From Chlorobium sp. (GTDB lineage: Bacteria; Bacteroidota; Chlorobiia; Chlorobiales; Chlorobiaceae): 64,000 bases of DNA. Shown here piece by piece: positions 27,246 through 37,035 of this stretch. Numbering within the stretch: the stretch's first letter is position 1; each line of letters begins with the position of its first letter. The notes under the pieces are model-generated. The model was given only the letters and a program-made list of their open reading frames with translations. It did no database searches and was not told the DNA's origin. A program made the position numbers and the translations under genes. Location of the stretch: assembly GCA_028277225.1 (NCBI GenBank), contig JANQHB010000069.1, positions 66,133 to 130,132 on the forward strand, written 5' to 3'.

Positions 27246-30200
27246 TCAAGATTCAAGCAGCCTGTGCAAACCCTTCAGTGCAATCCCCACCCATTCAGGC
27301 CGGTTGTTCAATTCATAGTTCAGCTCGTAAATAGCCTTGTCCATAAGATACGCCCTGAGGAGCAGAGCCTGCTGCGCGGGTTCTTTGGGAATCAAACCTT
27401 TGCTCTTGATCTCCCTGACATAGACGCTGTAAAAATGCTGCCCAACGTAGTAGCTCCAGAGTTCGGCCCATTCTTCGAGGTACCCGATATCCTCCTGCCG
27501 GAAGGATTTGTCGTTGACCAGCACGCTGAACGCCGCGTAGTGGAACGAACGGAGCATACCGGCAAGGTCCCTGAATACCGAACGCTTGAGACGGCGTTCG
27601 CTGAGCGAACGTGCCGGCTCGCCTTCAAAATCGATGATGATGAAATCCTTACCGGTAAACAGCACCTGTCCCAGGTGATAGTCTCCGTGGATCCTGATCT
27701 TACCTCCCTCGATTTTTCCCTGCTTGATATTGGAAAGCTGCTGAAGAATAGCAGATTCGCTCTCGAGAATTTCATCGGCAAGCGCCTGGTACTCGACAGC
27801 GATTTTTTTCTTCTGCTGTTTGAGCATATCCATCCCCCTCTTCACCTGCTCGCGCATGGACTGGTAGATAGAGCGCTGGTAGAGCGTCGTGAAGGGTTCG
27901 GGTATAAAGTCATCGCCAAGCTTTTTCGAACCCAGTGCCTTGTGCATTCCGGCAGTTCTTTCGGCAAGCGTTTCAACCATTCCAAGATAGACTCCGCCGA
28001 TAAGCTCGTTCATGATATCGGGGAGAGGCTTTTTCTCGGCGGAAAAAGATGGAAGAAGCGGGATCGACTCTTCCAGATGCTGCCTTGCCAGAACATCGGC
28101 GTAATAGCGGTGGACAAAGTTCTGGGATACTTTCCAGGCATCGCCCTGGTTAGGAATGAAGTTCTGCAGAACCACCATCGAACACTGGTCTCTGCGGCTC
28201 CTGGTGTAATTGAGCGTACCGAGGTACAACGGAACACTTTCAAATCTGGTGTTCTCGGTCAGGACACGGCAGATTTCGACCTCGGGTGAAATCCCGGAAG
28301 AAATTTTTCTGTAGATCTTCAGACAAAGCGAATCACCGTACATGATGGAAGTATTGCTCTGTTCGGCTCCAAACAGCACTGAATCGATCTCTTCCGGAGG
28401 AGTCTCGTCAAGATACTCGTCGAGCCGTGCTCCGCGCAGGGAGGTGATTTTACCTGCTTTCCCCTTGAGGTCTGCGTTTGAAACGATCATATCGAGCAGG
28501 GCTGTATGAAACTCTTTCTGCCATGCCGCATCGCAAAGGTAGCCCTCTTCTTCGTCGACCTTGACCTTGACGATAACACGTTTGGAAAAGTTTTCGTCGT
28601 CCTGATCAATATCCGATGCAGGAACATAGGATACCGGAAGCTGATAGAGCTCGTTCGATCCGCTGGGATAGCGAACCTCGACGATGAGGTAGCGCATGTT
28701 GTCGCACCCCCGAACCTCGATGGTATCGACAAGAGCAACCCTGACAATTTTTCGGGCCTTGCCTCCGAACCATCGGCAGCCGTGAATATACTTGGGCAGG
28801 ATCCTGGTTTCGAGACGCTCGAGATGCTTGCCGGTAAAGAGTTCCTGCCAATCGCCGAGTTTGGCGAACGTATGTTCGAGATACGGCCTGTCTTCGATCT
28901 CTTCATGACTTTCCACCAGACGGAACCAGAAATAGCCGTATGGGCCTGTGGTCACGGTATATGGCGTCGCCGATTTGATCCGTGGAAAATGGCTGAGGCT
29001 GAATACCTCTTCAGGAATAAAACCGTCATAGTCGGGAAGATCAATGCTCACTGCCTGCGGATTCTTCGACAGGTTGATGATGCAGAGCATGGTTTCTTCC
29101 TCGTACGTCCTGGTAAAGATCAGGACCTGGGGATTATCGGTCTTGATGAACGCAACGTCACCCCTGCTGAACGCCTTGTAACGTCGCGCAGTAACAAGCA
29201 TGTGGCGCATCCACCAGAGAAGGGAATTGATGTTGCCTTCCTGAACCTCGACGTTGACCGCTTCGTAATGATATTCGGGATCGATAATCACGGGGAGCTG
29301 CAACTGCTGGGGATTGGCCCTCGAAAAACCGGCGTTACGGTCGCTGTTCCACTGCATGGGTGTCCTGACTCCATCACGGTCGCCAAGATAGAAGTTATCC
29401 CCCATACCGATCTCGTCGCCATAGTAAAGGACCGGTGTTCCCGGAAGCGAGAGGAGCATGATATTCATCAGCTCGACTTTCCGGCGGTTGTTCGACATGA
29501 GCGGTGCGAGCCGGCGCCTTATACCGAGGTTGATCCTGGCTTTCGGATCGTTTGCATAGACGCGGCGCATATAGTCACGCTCCTCGTCGGTGACCATTTC
29601 GAGGGTCAGTTCGTCATGGTTCCGCAGGAACGACGCCCACTGACAGTTTTCAGGGATACCGGGCGTCTGGTCGAGGATATCGATTATGGGAAAATGGTCT
29701 TCCATCTCGAGTGCCATGAACATCCTAGGCATGAGAGGGAAATGGAAGTTCATGTGACACTCGTCACCGTCGCCGAAATACTCTGCGGCATCTTCAGGCC
29801 ACTGGTTCGCTTCGGCAAGCAGCATGCGGTTCGGAAACTTCCTGTCTACATGCTTGCGAAGTTTTTTGAGATAGGCATGCGTGCGGGGAAGGTTTTCGCA
29901 GTTGGTCTCTTCCTCTTCGTAAAGATAAGGAACAGCGTCGAGGCGAAGCCCGTCTACGCCCATCTCCAGCCAGAAATCGAGCACCTTGTAAATCGCTTTT
30001 TCAACAGCAGGATTTTCGAAGTTCAGGTCGGGCTGGTGCGAATAGAAACGATGCCAGTAATATTCTTCCGCAACAGCATCGTAGGTCCAGTTGGAAGATT
30101 CGAAATCCTGAAAAATGATCCGGGCGTCGGCATATTTTGAAGGGTCCCTGCTCCAGACATAGTAATTTCTCTCAGGCGAACCTGGCTTGGCCCTCCTTGC

Positions 30201-30566
30201 CCGCTGGAACCACGCATGCTGGTCGGAGGTGTGATTGATGACCAGCTCGGTTATGACATTGAGTCCCAGCTCGTGGGCATCATCCAGGAACGCCTTGAAA
30301 TCCTCGATCGTACCGTAATCAGGATTCACATCCATGTAATCGGCAATATCGTAGCCGTCGTCCTTGAGAGGTGACGGATAAAAAGGCAGCAGCCAGATGG
30401 CGGTAATACCAAGACTGTCAAGGTAGGGAAGCTTCTGGCGCAATCCCTCGAAATCGCCTATCCCGTCGTTGTTGCTGTCATGAAAGGTTTTGACGTGCGC
30501 CTCGTAAATGATGGCGTCCTTGTACCAGAGCGGCTCAGGTTGGTAGGCTTCGGGAACTCGGGGCAT
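27246..30566 (-). CDS. treS: Trehalose synthase / maltokinase fusion protein
   Basis: A 1106-residue bifunctional protein. Residues ~1-550 are a GH13 trehalose synthase: YEAHVKTFHDSNNDGIGDF, INHTSDQHAWFQ, nucleophile Asp in GLRLDAVPYLYEEE, Glu in LLAEANQWPED and FLRNHDELTLE. Residues ~560-1106 are a maltokinase with the HGCRWFGGKARK cap motif and the kinase-like IHGDYHLGQVLFTGKDFIIIDFEGEP. It interconverts trehalose and maltose and phosphorylates maltose to maltose-1-phosphate, the GlgE substrate. glgE lies directly upstream (85 bases). Such fusions are known in several phyla. Confidence 0.93.
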   Translation of the reverse strand: MPRVPEAYQPEPLWYKDAIIYEAHVKTFHDSNNDGIGDFEGLRQKLPYLDSLGITAIWLLPFYPSPLKDDGYDIADYMDVNPDYGTIEDFKAFLDDAHELGLNVITELVINHTSDQHAWFQRARRAKPGSPERNYYVWSRDPSKYADARIIFQDFESSNWTYDAVAEEYYWHRFYSHQPDLNFENPAVEKAIYKVLDFWLEMGVDGLRLDAVPYLYEEEETNCENLPRTHAYLKKLRKHVDRKFPNRMLLAEANQWPEDAAEYFGDGDECHMNFHFPLMPRMFMALEMEDHFPIIDILDQTPGIPENCQWASFLRNHDELTLEMVTDEERDYMRRVYANDPKARINLGIRRRLAPLMSNNRRKVELMNIMLLSLPGTPVLYYGDEIGMGDNFYLGDRDGVRTPMQWNSDRNAGFSRANPQQLQLPVIIDPEYHYEAVNVEVQEGNINSLLWWMRHMLVTARRYKAFSRGDVAFIKTDNPQVLIFTRTYEEETMLCIINLSKNPQAVSIDLPDYDGFIPEEVFSLSHFPRIKSATPYTVTTGPYGYFWFRLVESHEEIEDRPYLEHTFAKLGDWQELFTGKHLERLETRILPKYIHGCRWFGGKARKIVRVALVDTIEVRGCDNMRYLIVEVRYPSGSNELYQLPVSYVPASDIDQDDENFSKRVIVKVKVDEEEGYLCDAAWQKEFHTALLDMIVSNADLKGKAGKITSLRGARLDEYLDETPPEEIDSVLFGAEQSNTSIMYGDSLCLKIYRKISSGISPEVEICRVLTENTRFESVPLYLGTLNYTRSRRDQCSMVVLQNFIPNQGDAWKVSQNFVHRYYADVLARQHLEESIPLLPSFSAEKKPLPDIMNELIGGVYLGMVETLAERTAGMHKALGSKKLGDDFIPEPFTTLYQRSIYQSMREQVKRGMDMLKQQKKKIAVEYQALADEILESESAILQQLSNIKQGKIEGGKIRIHGDYHLGQVLFTGKDFIIIDFEGEPARSLSERRLKRSVFRDLAGMLRSFHYAAFSVLVNDKSFRQEDIGYLEEWAELWSYYVGQHFYSVYVREIKSKGLIPKEPAQQALLLRAYLMDKAIYELNYELNNRPEWVGIALKGLHRLLES

Positions 30567-30593
30567 ATGGAAAGTAAGTGATAGTGACTATGA

Positions 30594-30612
30594 TACAGGA
30601 GGCCCTCCTGTA
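30594..30612. promoter_or_regulatory. Perfect 9-bp palindrome in the glgE-treS gap
   Basis: TACAGGAGG and CCTCCTGTA flank a single base in the gap between glgE and treS. On the transcribed strand an AGGAGG lies inside the stem, 28 or more bases before the treS ATG, which itself has no close Shine-Dalgarno. It could be an operator, an attenuator or an RNA element that sequesters ribosome binding. Confidence 0.4.
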
Positions 30613-30651
30613 CAACAGGAAAGGCCATGAATTGCAATATGCCGGTTTTTG

Positions 30652-32667
30652 TTACGGATGAAGATTCACCCTGAAAATATGAGCAGGCATTGTTTGTGGA
30701 TTCAGCTCGACAAAATTCCATTCCCCGTCCCATTCAAAGGTCCGGCCACTGATGAGATCCTCAACCCTGAACCGATGAGTATGCGGCAGATCGAACTGCT
30801 CAAGCGGAAAACGCAACCAGCCGGATTGTGTATTCAGAGGATCGAGATTGACGACTGTCAGGATGATATTTTCATCGTCAGGCGACCGTTTCATATATGC
30901 CATGAGCAGATCGTGCTCACGGCCCTCACCGGCATCGACACGAACAAACGTAATATTCACGGTCTGCTGTAATGCCGGATTTTCCCTGCGAATACGGTTG
31001 ACTGCCGTTATCTCCGCCCGGATATTCCCCGGACGATCCATATCCCATTGCTTGATCTCGTATTTTTCTGAATCGAGATACTCTTCCTTGCCTTTTCTGA
31101 CCGGAACATGCTCGCAGAGTTCGTAGGCAGGACCGTACATCCCGTAGTTCGAAGAGAGCGTTGCCGCAAGAACGAGTCTGGAAATGAACGTGGAACGATG
31201 ACCTGACTGGAGTTCTTCATGAAGAATATCGGGGGTGTTCGGCCAGAAATTGGGCCGCATGTACTCCCTGAGTTCCGTTGTGGTCAGTTCCGTGAGGTAC
31301 TCCTGCAGGTCTTTTTTGGTGTTCCTCCAGGTAAAGTAGGTATAGGACTGGTTGAAACCTCCCTTGGCAAGCCTTGCCATGACTTTCGGACGGGTGAACG
31401 CTTCGGCAAGAAAGATCGCGTCGGGATACACTTTGGAGATTTCGCCGATTGCCCAGTCCCAGAACCGAAAACCCTTTGTATGGGGATTGTCGACCCTGAA
31501 GATCCTGACCCCTTTTTCCATCCAGAAAAGCATGACGCTTTTAAGCTCGACCCAGAGATTCTCCCAGTCTTCGGACTCAAAATCTATCGGAAGAATATCC
31601 TCGTATTTTTTAGGCGGATTCTCGGCAAACTGCACCGTACCGTCCGGACGCCATTTGAACCATTGCGGATGCTCTTTTACCCAGGGGTGGTCGGGTGAAC
31701 ACTGAAACGCAATGTCCATTGCAACCGAAATGCCGTGCTCCGATGCTTTACTTACGAATGCCTCGAACTCATCGATACTCCCCAGTTCGGGATGAACCGC
31801 TTTGTGTCCGCCTTCACAGGCGCCTATCGCCCAGCAGCTGCCCGGATCGTCCGGCAAGGCAACAAGCGTATTGTTCCGGCCTTTTCGCTTCGTGATCCCT
31901 ATGGGGTGAACAGGCGGCAGATACAGAACATCGAAACCCATCCGCGCAAGAAGCGGCAGCATCCGTTCACAGTCCTTGAAGGTTCCGTGTTTTCCGGGCT
32001 CATCGGACCAGGAACGGGGAAACAGTTCATACCAGGTGCTGAACCCGGCCTTCTTCTGATCGACAACAAGCTCGAGAATCCTGTCATAACGCGTCGCAAA
32101 CGCCTTGTCGGGATAGCGGCACATCAGTTCGTCAAGCTCTTCACAGAGAGCTGCGGAATGAGCAACAGCCTTCTCTCCTGTTGTCATGACGGAGGCAAGC
32201 TCCTTCATCCTTACGGCATCCCTTCCGGAAGCGCGTACAGCCGCATGTTCGATTATCCCTGCACCTGTCTGCAACTCGAGCGAAACATCCTGACCGGCAT
32301 CGATTTTCTTTTTCAGCCCTCTTCTCCATGTTTCGAAATGATCCACCCATGCCTCGATGGTGAATTCCCACATGCCGGGATCACCGACAGTGAATTCGCC
32401 TTCCCACCGGTCATTGACCAACGGCGTCATCGGAACACGTTTCCAATCCTCACCTGATTTCTCCCTGTAGCAGAGTTCGGCGCGAACGACATCGGTCCCG
32501 TCAGGAAAAATATCCGCAGTAACGCGGGCATTTTCCCCGGTTACCTTTTTTGCAGGGAAACGACCGTCATCTATCTCGGGCGAGACACCCTCGATAACGA
32601 CTCTTCTCCGGCCATCGAAAGCGCTGGTATTTGCTATGGGTTCTCGCTGGTAAAACGTGTGGCTCAT
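30652..32667 (-). CDS. glgE: Alpha-1,4-glucan:maltose-1-phosphate maltosyltransferase GlgE
   Basis: A 671-residue GH13_3 enzyme of normal GlgE length. The N-terminal beta domains (~1-200) lead to WYELFPRSW, then VLYLPPVHPIGITKRKGRNN, DIAFQCSPDHPWVKEHPQWF, the nucleophile Asp in FRVDNPHTKGF and the Glu in AEAFTRPKVM. It adds maltose from maltose-1-phosphate to alpha-1,4-glucans. With the TreS-maltokinase fusion downstream it forms the trehalose-to-glucan route. Both genes are on the minus strand with an 85-base gap. Confidence 0.95.
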   Translation of the reverse strand: MSHTFYQREPIANTSAFDGRRRVVIEGVSPEIDDGRFPAKKVTGENARVTADIFPDGTDVVRAELCYREKSGEDWKRVPMTPLVNDRWEGEFTVGDPGMWEFTIEAWVDHFETWRRGLKKKIDAGQDVSLELQTGAGIIEHAAVRASGRDAVRMKELASVMTTGEKAVAHSAALCEELDELMCRYPDKAFATRYDRILELVVDQKKAGFSTWYELFPRSWSDEPGKHGTFKDCERMLPLLARMGFDVLYLPPVHPIGITKRKGRNNTLVALPDDPGSCWAIGACEGGHKAVHPELGSIDEFEAFVSKASEHGISVAMDIAFQCSPDHPWVKEHPQWFKWRPDGTVQFAENPPKKYEDILPIDFESEDWENLWVELKSVMLFWMEKGVRIFRVDNPHTKGFRFWDWAIGEISKVYPDAIFLAEAFTRPKVMARLAKGGFNQSYTYFTWRNTKKDLQEYLTELTTTELREYMRPNFWPNTPDILHEELQSGHRSTFISRLVLAATLSSNYGMYGPAYELCEHVPVRKGKEEYLDSEKYEIKQWDMDRPGNIRAEITAVNRIRRENPALQQTVNITFVRVDAGEGREHDLLMAYMKRSPDDENIILTVVNLDPLNTQSGWLRFPLEQFDLPHTHRFRVEDLISGRTFEWDGEWNFVELNPQTMPAHIFRVNLHP

Positions 32668-32805
32668 TGGAAATTGGATATAGCTGTTGTAAACTGATGC
32701 AAAATAGGGAAAAGTTGCGTTTGCATTATGTGAAAAAAATCATTTTCCTGAATTGAGCGATTTTCGAGCATGTCGGAGATGCAAGACACAGAGAATGCCG
32801 CTGTA

Positions 32806-32821
32806 TCCCGACACATCGGGA
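32806..32821. repeat. Third TCCCGA-type palindrome
   Basis: TCCCGA and TCGGGA around CACA, with outer TGT/ACA pairs, in the gap between glgE and prfB. Same family as the palindromes at 27131, 27168 and 62519. Confidence 0.45.
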
Positions 32822-32924
32822 CACAAGTTCCCTGAAAAGAAGCAGATGCCGCCCTGTGAAATATCCGGTCTGATTTCACGGGTTCGACAATTCCTCTTGT
32901 AGACTCATAATCCGGAGAAAAACA

Positions 32925-34020
32925 ATGTTTGAAGCAGAGAAAGAACGCCTGCACGAAATCCGCCAGCGCATAGAACAGTTACGGGGGTATCTTTGACGTT
33001 GACGAACGTCTGCAGAAAACAGGGGAGCTCGAGCAGGTAACCGCCGAAGAGAACTTCTGGGACAACCAGCAGGAAGCACAGAAGATACTTGCTGAAATAA
33101 GCGAGCACAAGATCTGGACGGAAGGATTCCGCAAGATTGAAGGCGAAAGCACCGAACTCGAAGAAGAACTGGCAATTGCCGAGGAACTGGATGATGAAAC
33201 CCTTGCAGAAGGCATCGACTCGCGACTCGATGCCATAGAACAGGAGATCGCAGCAATCGAGTTCCGTAACATGCTCTCGGGCAAGGACGATTCGGGCAAC
33301 GCACTGATAACCATACATGCCGGAGCGGGGGGCACGGAGGCGCAGGACTGGGCTGAAATGCTCTACAGAATGTACATGCGCTGGGCAGAGCGTAAAGGAT
33401 TCAAGGTTTACACCGACGACTACCAGGAAGGCGAGGGTGCAGGTATCAAAACGGCTACACTCGAAATACAAGGCCCGTATTCATACGGCTATCTGAAAGC
33501 AGAAAACGGCGTGCACCGTCTCGTCCGGGTATCGCCGTTCGATTCTAACGCCCGTCGCCACACATCCTTTGCAAGCGTCTTCACCTATCCGGAAGCGCCG
33601 CCCGACGCCGAAATCGACATCCGCAAGGAAGACCTGGAACTCTCGACGTTCCGGAGCGGTGGAAAGGGAGGACAGAACGTCAACAAGGTCGAGACCGCCG
33701 TACGCATCAAGCATGTTCCTTCAGGCATCGTCGTATCCTGCCAGCAGGAACGTTCGCAGTTCCAGAACAGGGAACGCGCGATGAAAATGCTCCGCGCCCA
33801 GCTCTACCAGAAACAGCGCGAAGAAGAAGAGGTACGCAAACAGGAAGTGGAGGGCAAGAAAAAGAAAATCGAGTGGGGCAGCCAGATCCGAAGCTACGTC
33901 ATGGACGACCGGAGGATCAAGGACCATCGCACGAACCACGAACGGCATGATATAGAAACCGTGCTTGACGGCGATATCGACGATTTTATGGAAAAGTATC
34001 TGTCGGAATTCAGCAATTGA
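32925..34020 (+). CDS. prfB: Peptide chain release factor 2, programmed +1 frameshift
   Basis: Translation starts at the ATG at 32925 and reads 23 codons to CTT at 32991-32993, then meets an in-frame TGA at 32994. A +1 shift continues at GAC (32995) to the TGA at 34018-34020, giving about 364 residues. RF2 features are all present: SPF tripeptide in RVSPFDSNARRHTSF and the GGQ motif in RSGGKGGQNVNKVETAVR. It releases peptides at UGA and UAA codons. Frameshifting is autoregulatory: low RF2 lets ribosomes pause at UGA and shift. The gene is not broken. A GGAG lies upstream of the start. Confidence 0.95.
32981..32997 (+). promoter_or_regulatory. RF2 recoding site (slippery CTT TGA C)
   Basis: The sequence CGGGGGTATCTTTGAC matches the classical prfB frameshift site: a Shine-Dalgarno-like G-rich run three bases before CTT TGA C. 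It directs the +1 shift from codon 23 into the main frame. Confidence 0.95.
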
Positions 34021-34072
34021 AGCACGTAACACATTCATTGACGTGCCCTGACATTTAAAATCACAGTTGACA

Positions 34073-34894
34073 ATGGCACACTCTCCACTCAGGTTCGGCA
34101 TCATCACCGATATCCATTATGGGAACGGCGACCGGGAGGCTTTACGCACAGATCTGCACGACTGTTTTTCCTTCTGGGAAAAGAACAACACCGCGTTTGC
34201 CGTCCAGTTGGGGGACCTCATCGACGGCAAGGGGCTCGAAGCTGTCAACAACCTGAAAGACGTGGTATCGGTCCTGGACGAGTACCAGGGACAACTCTAC
34301 CATGTCACAGGCAACCATTGCCTCGGCGCACCGCTCAACCGCTACCTCACCGAAACCGGCATTGAATCACCTTTCTACACATTCTATTTTGGCGGCATCT
34401 GCTTTATCGTGCTGAACGGGATGGATATCAATCCCGAATCTCATCCGCTTCTGCATTCCGACAGAAAGAGAAAAAAACTACAGGAAGAAGACCCCTGGGC
34501 AAGCCTCTATTGCGGAGCTCTGGGCGAACGGCAGATTCACTGGCTTGAGCAGCAGCTCGAATCCGCACACGAATTGGAGGAAAAGGTTATCATATTCTGC
34601 CATTTTCCGCTGCTCAAGGAAACATCCGACCGGGCGCATGGGCTCTTGTGGAACCATGACGAAGTAACCGGCATCCTCCGCCGCTACAGCAACATTATCG
34701 CCTGCTTCACCGGGCATTATCACCGCGGCGCCTATTTCGAGCAATACGGCATTCACTTCATGTCCATGCCGCCCTTCATCAAGCGAAACGAACCGCCGCA
34801 CTATTCATGCGGGATGATCGAAGTCGATGAAGATCTGTTGAGGGTTTATGATCAGAACCTTACGGTATCGCATGAACTCCCGATCACTGTGTAA
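34073..34894 (+). CDS. Calcineurin-like metallophosphoesterase
   Basis: About 273 residues. The family motifs are DIHYG (D-x-H), QLGDLIDGKG (GDxxD), VTGNHCLG (GNH), IFCHFPLL and TGHYHRG (GHxH). The family call is firm; the substrate is not. It resembles the group that includes Mn2+-dependent ADP-ribose/CDP-alcohol diphosphatase, where the residue after GNH is usually acidic; here it is Cys. The start is set at the ATG at 34073 because the frame begins two codons earlier with TTG. It follows prfB by 52 bases. Confidence 0.85.
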   Translation: MAHSPLRFGIITDIHYGNGDREALRTDLHDCFSFWEKNNTAFAVQLGDLIDGKGLEAVNNLKDVVSVLDEYQGQLYHVTGNHCLGAPLNRYLTETGIESPFYTFYFGGICFIVLNGMDINPESHPLLHSDRKRKKLQEEDPWASLYCGALGERQIHWLEQQLESAHELEEKVIIFCHFPLLKETSDRAHGLLWNHDEVTGILRRYSNIIACFTGHYHRGAYFEQYGIHFMSMPPFIKRNEPPHYSCGMIEVDEDLLRVYDQNLTVSHELPITV

Positions 34895-34921
34895 GGCCGG
34901 CATGCAAAAAACCGATACGAC

Positions 34922-35779
34922 ATGACACAAAGAGCATTCCTCATCCCTCTCATTCTGCTCCTCTGCATTGGCAGTTCAATGCCCTCGGAAGCCTCCGAAC
35001 GTCCCTCACCGGATTTCATGCTTGACGCAACAGCCAAAGTACAGGGAGAGTTCTTTATTGCAACGGTATCGGGCATAACCTCCGCTCCCGACCTGTGGTT
35101 CAAGGAGGAAAATTTTACCATGTTCCGTCAGAAAAATGGCAGCTACAGGGCTCTCGTCCCTGTTGAAAACATGACCAGCCCCGGCAGCTACGCATTTCTG
35201 GTAAAAAAAGAAAAGTGGGAAGAGAAGGTCCCGGTTACGGTTGCATCGAACAACCTGCCGGTCCAGAAAATCTGGCTCGACAAGAAAACCAACAGCCTGA
35301 AAGCGACAAAGGAGGAAAAAGCGCAGGTGAAAGCGGCATTGCGTACCCTCAGCGACACCAAACTCTGGTCGGGCCCCTTCATCTACCCCTCCAACGGCAG
35401 AAAATCAAGCCCCTTCGGCGTCAAACGCTCCTACAATGGCGCACCTGTTTCGAGCTATCATAAAGGTCTCGACATTGCAGTTCCTCAAGGAACCCCGGTC
35501 AAAAGCCCCGCGAAGGGAAAAGTCGTTCTCACCGGCTACGAATCGAACCGCTTCCACGTCCACGGCAACACAGTTGTCGTCGACCACGGCCATGGACTCA
35601 CCTCAATCTACATGCACCTGCATACGATCAGCGTCAACGAAGGTGATATGCTCGAAAAAGGCGACACGCTCGGCACCGTCGGCAGCACCGGCATCTCCAC
35701 CGGCCCGCACCTCCACTGGGGAACCTACCTCTATGGAACCAGCGTCGATCCCGAGTTGCTGGTGAGAAACGAATACTGA
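34922..35779 (+). CDS. M23 family peptidase, exported
   Basis: A 285-residue protein with an N-terminal signal peptide (~1-24, ending SEASE). A beta domain follows (~30-110), then a C-terminal LytM/M23 domain with the zinc ligands HKGLDIAVPQGTPV (H-x3-D) and TGPHLHWG (H-x-H). It should cleave peptidoglycan cross-bridges or act as an activator of amidases. It lies 28 bases after the phosphoesterase and probably shares its transcript. Confidence 0.9.
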   Translation: MTQRAFLIPLILLLCIGSSMPSEASERPSPDFMLDATAKVQGEFFIATVSGITSAPDLWFKEENFTMFRQKNGSYRALVPVENMTSPGSYAFLVKKEKWEEKVPVTVASNNLPVQKIWLDKKTNSLKATKEEKAQVKAALRTLSDTKLWSGPFIYPSNGRKSSPFGVKRSYNGAPVSSYHKGLDIAVPQGTPVKSPAKGKVVLTGYESNRFHVHGNTVVVDHGHGLTSIYMHLHTISVNEGDMLEKGDTLGTVGSTGISTGPHLHWGTYLYGTSVDPELLVRNEY

Positions 35780-35781
35780 AG

Positions 35782-35812
35782 AAAAAAAATATCCTTCAGG
35801 GCCGAAAAGGAT
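35782..35812 (-). terminator. Rho-independent terminator after the PIN gene
   Basis: Read on the minus strand, ATCCTT pairs with AAGGAT around a ten-base loop and is followed by eight T residues. The stem overlaps the end of the PIN-domain gene and serves as its terminator, facing the M23 gene. Confidence 0.7.
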
Positions 35813-36221
35813 CGACAATAGTTAATCCATGTATTTTCTGATGATGATGCAGGTCTTCAGAATAAAGAATGTCACAATCCGCTTGCAGGGCAGCAGCGAT
35901 AATCAGCGAATCATACAAACTGTACCCCCAACGCTCCATGATATCAAGTGCCGATCTGTAGAGGTCGATGCTCATAAAAACCCTGCAAAGCCCTGAAAGA
36001 ACCGTGTCGAGATATTTCCGGCTATCATGCAGTGACATTGGAACAGCAAATTTTTTTATCGCAACATTGATGAATTCCTGAATGACCTGTGAACTGATCA
36101 GTCCCTTGCCGTCATAGAGAGCAGCTTTGATCAAACGGACAGCTTCGGCCTGTTTCGCAGGAACTGAAGGATCAAACGAATAAACCAGAACATTGGTATC
36201 AAGGAAATACTTACCGCTCAT
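35796..36221 (-). CDS. PIN-domain toxin, VapC-like
   Basis: A 141-residue PIN domain with the acidic residues of the family: Asp in FLDTNVLVYSFD, Glu in QVIQEFINV and the C-terminal SLYDSLIIAAALQADCDILYSEDL block. VapC toxins cleave tRNA or rRNA. It overlaps the upstream antitoxin-like gene by 11 bases, the usual vapBC arrangement. A terminator coincides with its end. Confidence 0.85.
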   Translation of the reverse strand: MSGKYFLDTNVLVYSFDPSVPAKQAEAVRLIKAALYDGKGLISSQVIQEFINVAIKKFAVPMSLHDSRKYLDTVLSGLCRVFMSIDLYRSALDIMERWGYSLYDSLIIAAALQADCDILYSEDLHHHQKIHGLTIVDPFRP

Positions 36222-36432
36222 TCATCTCCTCCCTGGTGAACTTTTTGCCTGCCTGAACATAGCTCATCGAGTGCATCAGGTCATCAAAATTCCGTGCTCT
36301 TGCTTCTGCGCTGACATAGCTTTCAAGCCATTTCCGGAAAGAGGCGTTCAGGGTGGTATGTTCTCGTAGCGCTTTCTCCCTTGCTTTCCTTATCAGCTCC
36401 TCATCAGCACTCAAGGTTATATTCTTCAACAT
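36211..36432 (-). CDS. Antitoxin, ribbon-helix-helix type
   Basis: A 73-residue protein starting at the ATG at 36432, with LKNITLSADEELIRKAREKAL as a ribbon-helix-helix DNA-binding start and a C-terminal part to bind the toxin. The frame extends 13 codons further upstream without support. It overlaps the PIN toxin by 11 bases and is expected to neutralise it and repress the pair. Confidence 0.75.
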   Translation of the reverse strand: MLKNITLSADEELIRKAREKALREHTTLNASFRKWLESYVSAEARARNFDDLMHSMSYVQAGKKFTREEMNER

Positions 36433-36622
36433 AATCGGTTTGGCATTTAATTTAGTGCAATACGTGTACACTGGTATCGTGTTTAATATAAAGAGAAATG
36501 AATGTGTTCAGGAAATAATTCCGTAATGAAGCTTTATCCAGAGCTCTTCAATCAATGCGGAATTACTGGTAAAAAAAGAGCTTTAAGGCCGGATGGCTGA
36601 AGATGGCAATTCAAGGGAATGA

Positions 36623-37006
36623 TCAATCCTGCATCTCCTTGAGTCGTTCCCTGACGATTTTCTGAACAAGAGATACCGGCAGCGGCTTTTTTGGGTCAAA
36701 CCGGATCGTCCCCTTAGCAGTTATATAATCGATCAGCTCTCCGGCAAACATGCCCAGCACATCCGGGCTCATAGGATAGAAACCGCAATGGTTTTTGAAG
36801 GCAGCATAACAAACGAGCGGTTTACCCCTGACCTTGAATGCAGGAACACCATAGCTGAAGCCTTCTTCAGCCTCCGGAACCGCTTTGCGTATCGCCACGC
36901 GAAGGTTCTCGAGTGCCTGGCGGTCTCCCTCGGATAGCGCTGCAAGATAGGCGTCAACATTTTTCCCGCCCTTGCCTTGTTTCGTTTTCAATTCATTTCC
37001 CATCAT
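36623..37006 (-). CDS. DUF1801 / YdhG-like protein
   Basis: A 127-residue protein with the DUF1801 core: LRVAIRKAVPEAEEGFSYGVPAFKVRGKPLVCYAAFKNHCGFYP, then GTIRFDPKKPLP. The family includes the Bacillus iron-chaperone-like YdhG; the function is poorly defined. The N-terminus is Lys/Gly-rich. It stands alone between the toxin-antitoxin pair and the GNAT-like gene. Confidence 0.85.
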   Translation of the reverse strand: MMGNELKTKQGKGGKNVDAYLAALSEGDRQALENLRVAIRKAVPEAEEGFSYGVPAFKVRGKPLVCYAAFKNHCGFYPMSPDVLGMFAGELIDYITAKGTIRFDPKKPLPVSLVQKIVRERLKEMQD

Positions 37007-37035
37007 GGAAAAGCTTTACTGGTGAGATGGCAATA

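Noticed and set aside
28506..30140. 544-residue plus-strand frame
   Set aside because: Lies wholly antisense to treS, with no homology; a by-product of that gene's codon use.
32925..33000. prfB looks broken by an in-frame TGA
   Set aside because: The TGA is part of the programmed frameshift site.
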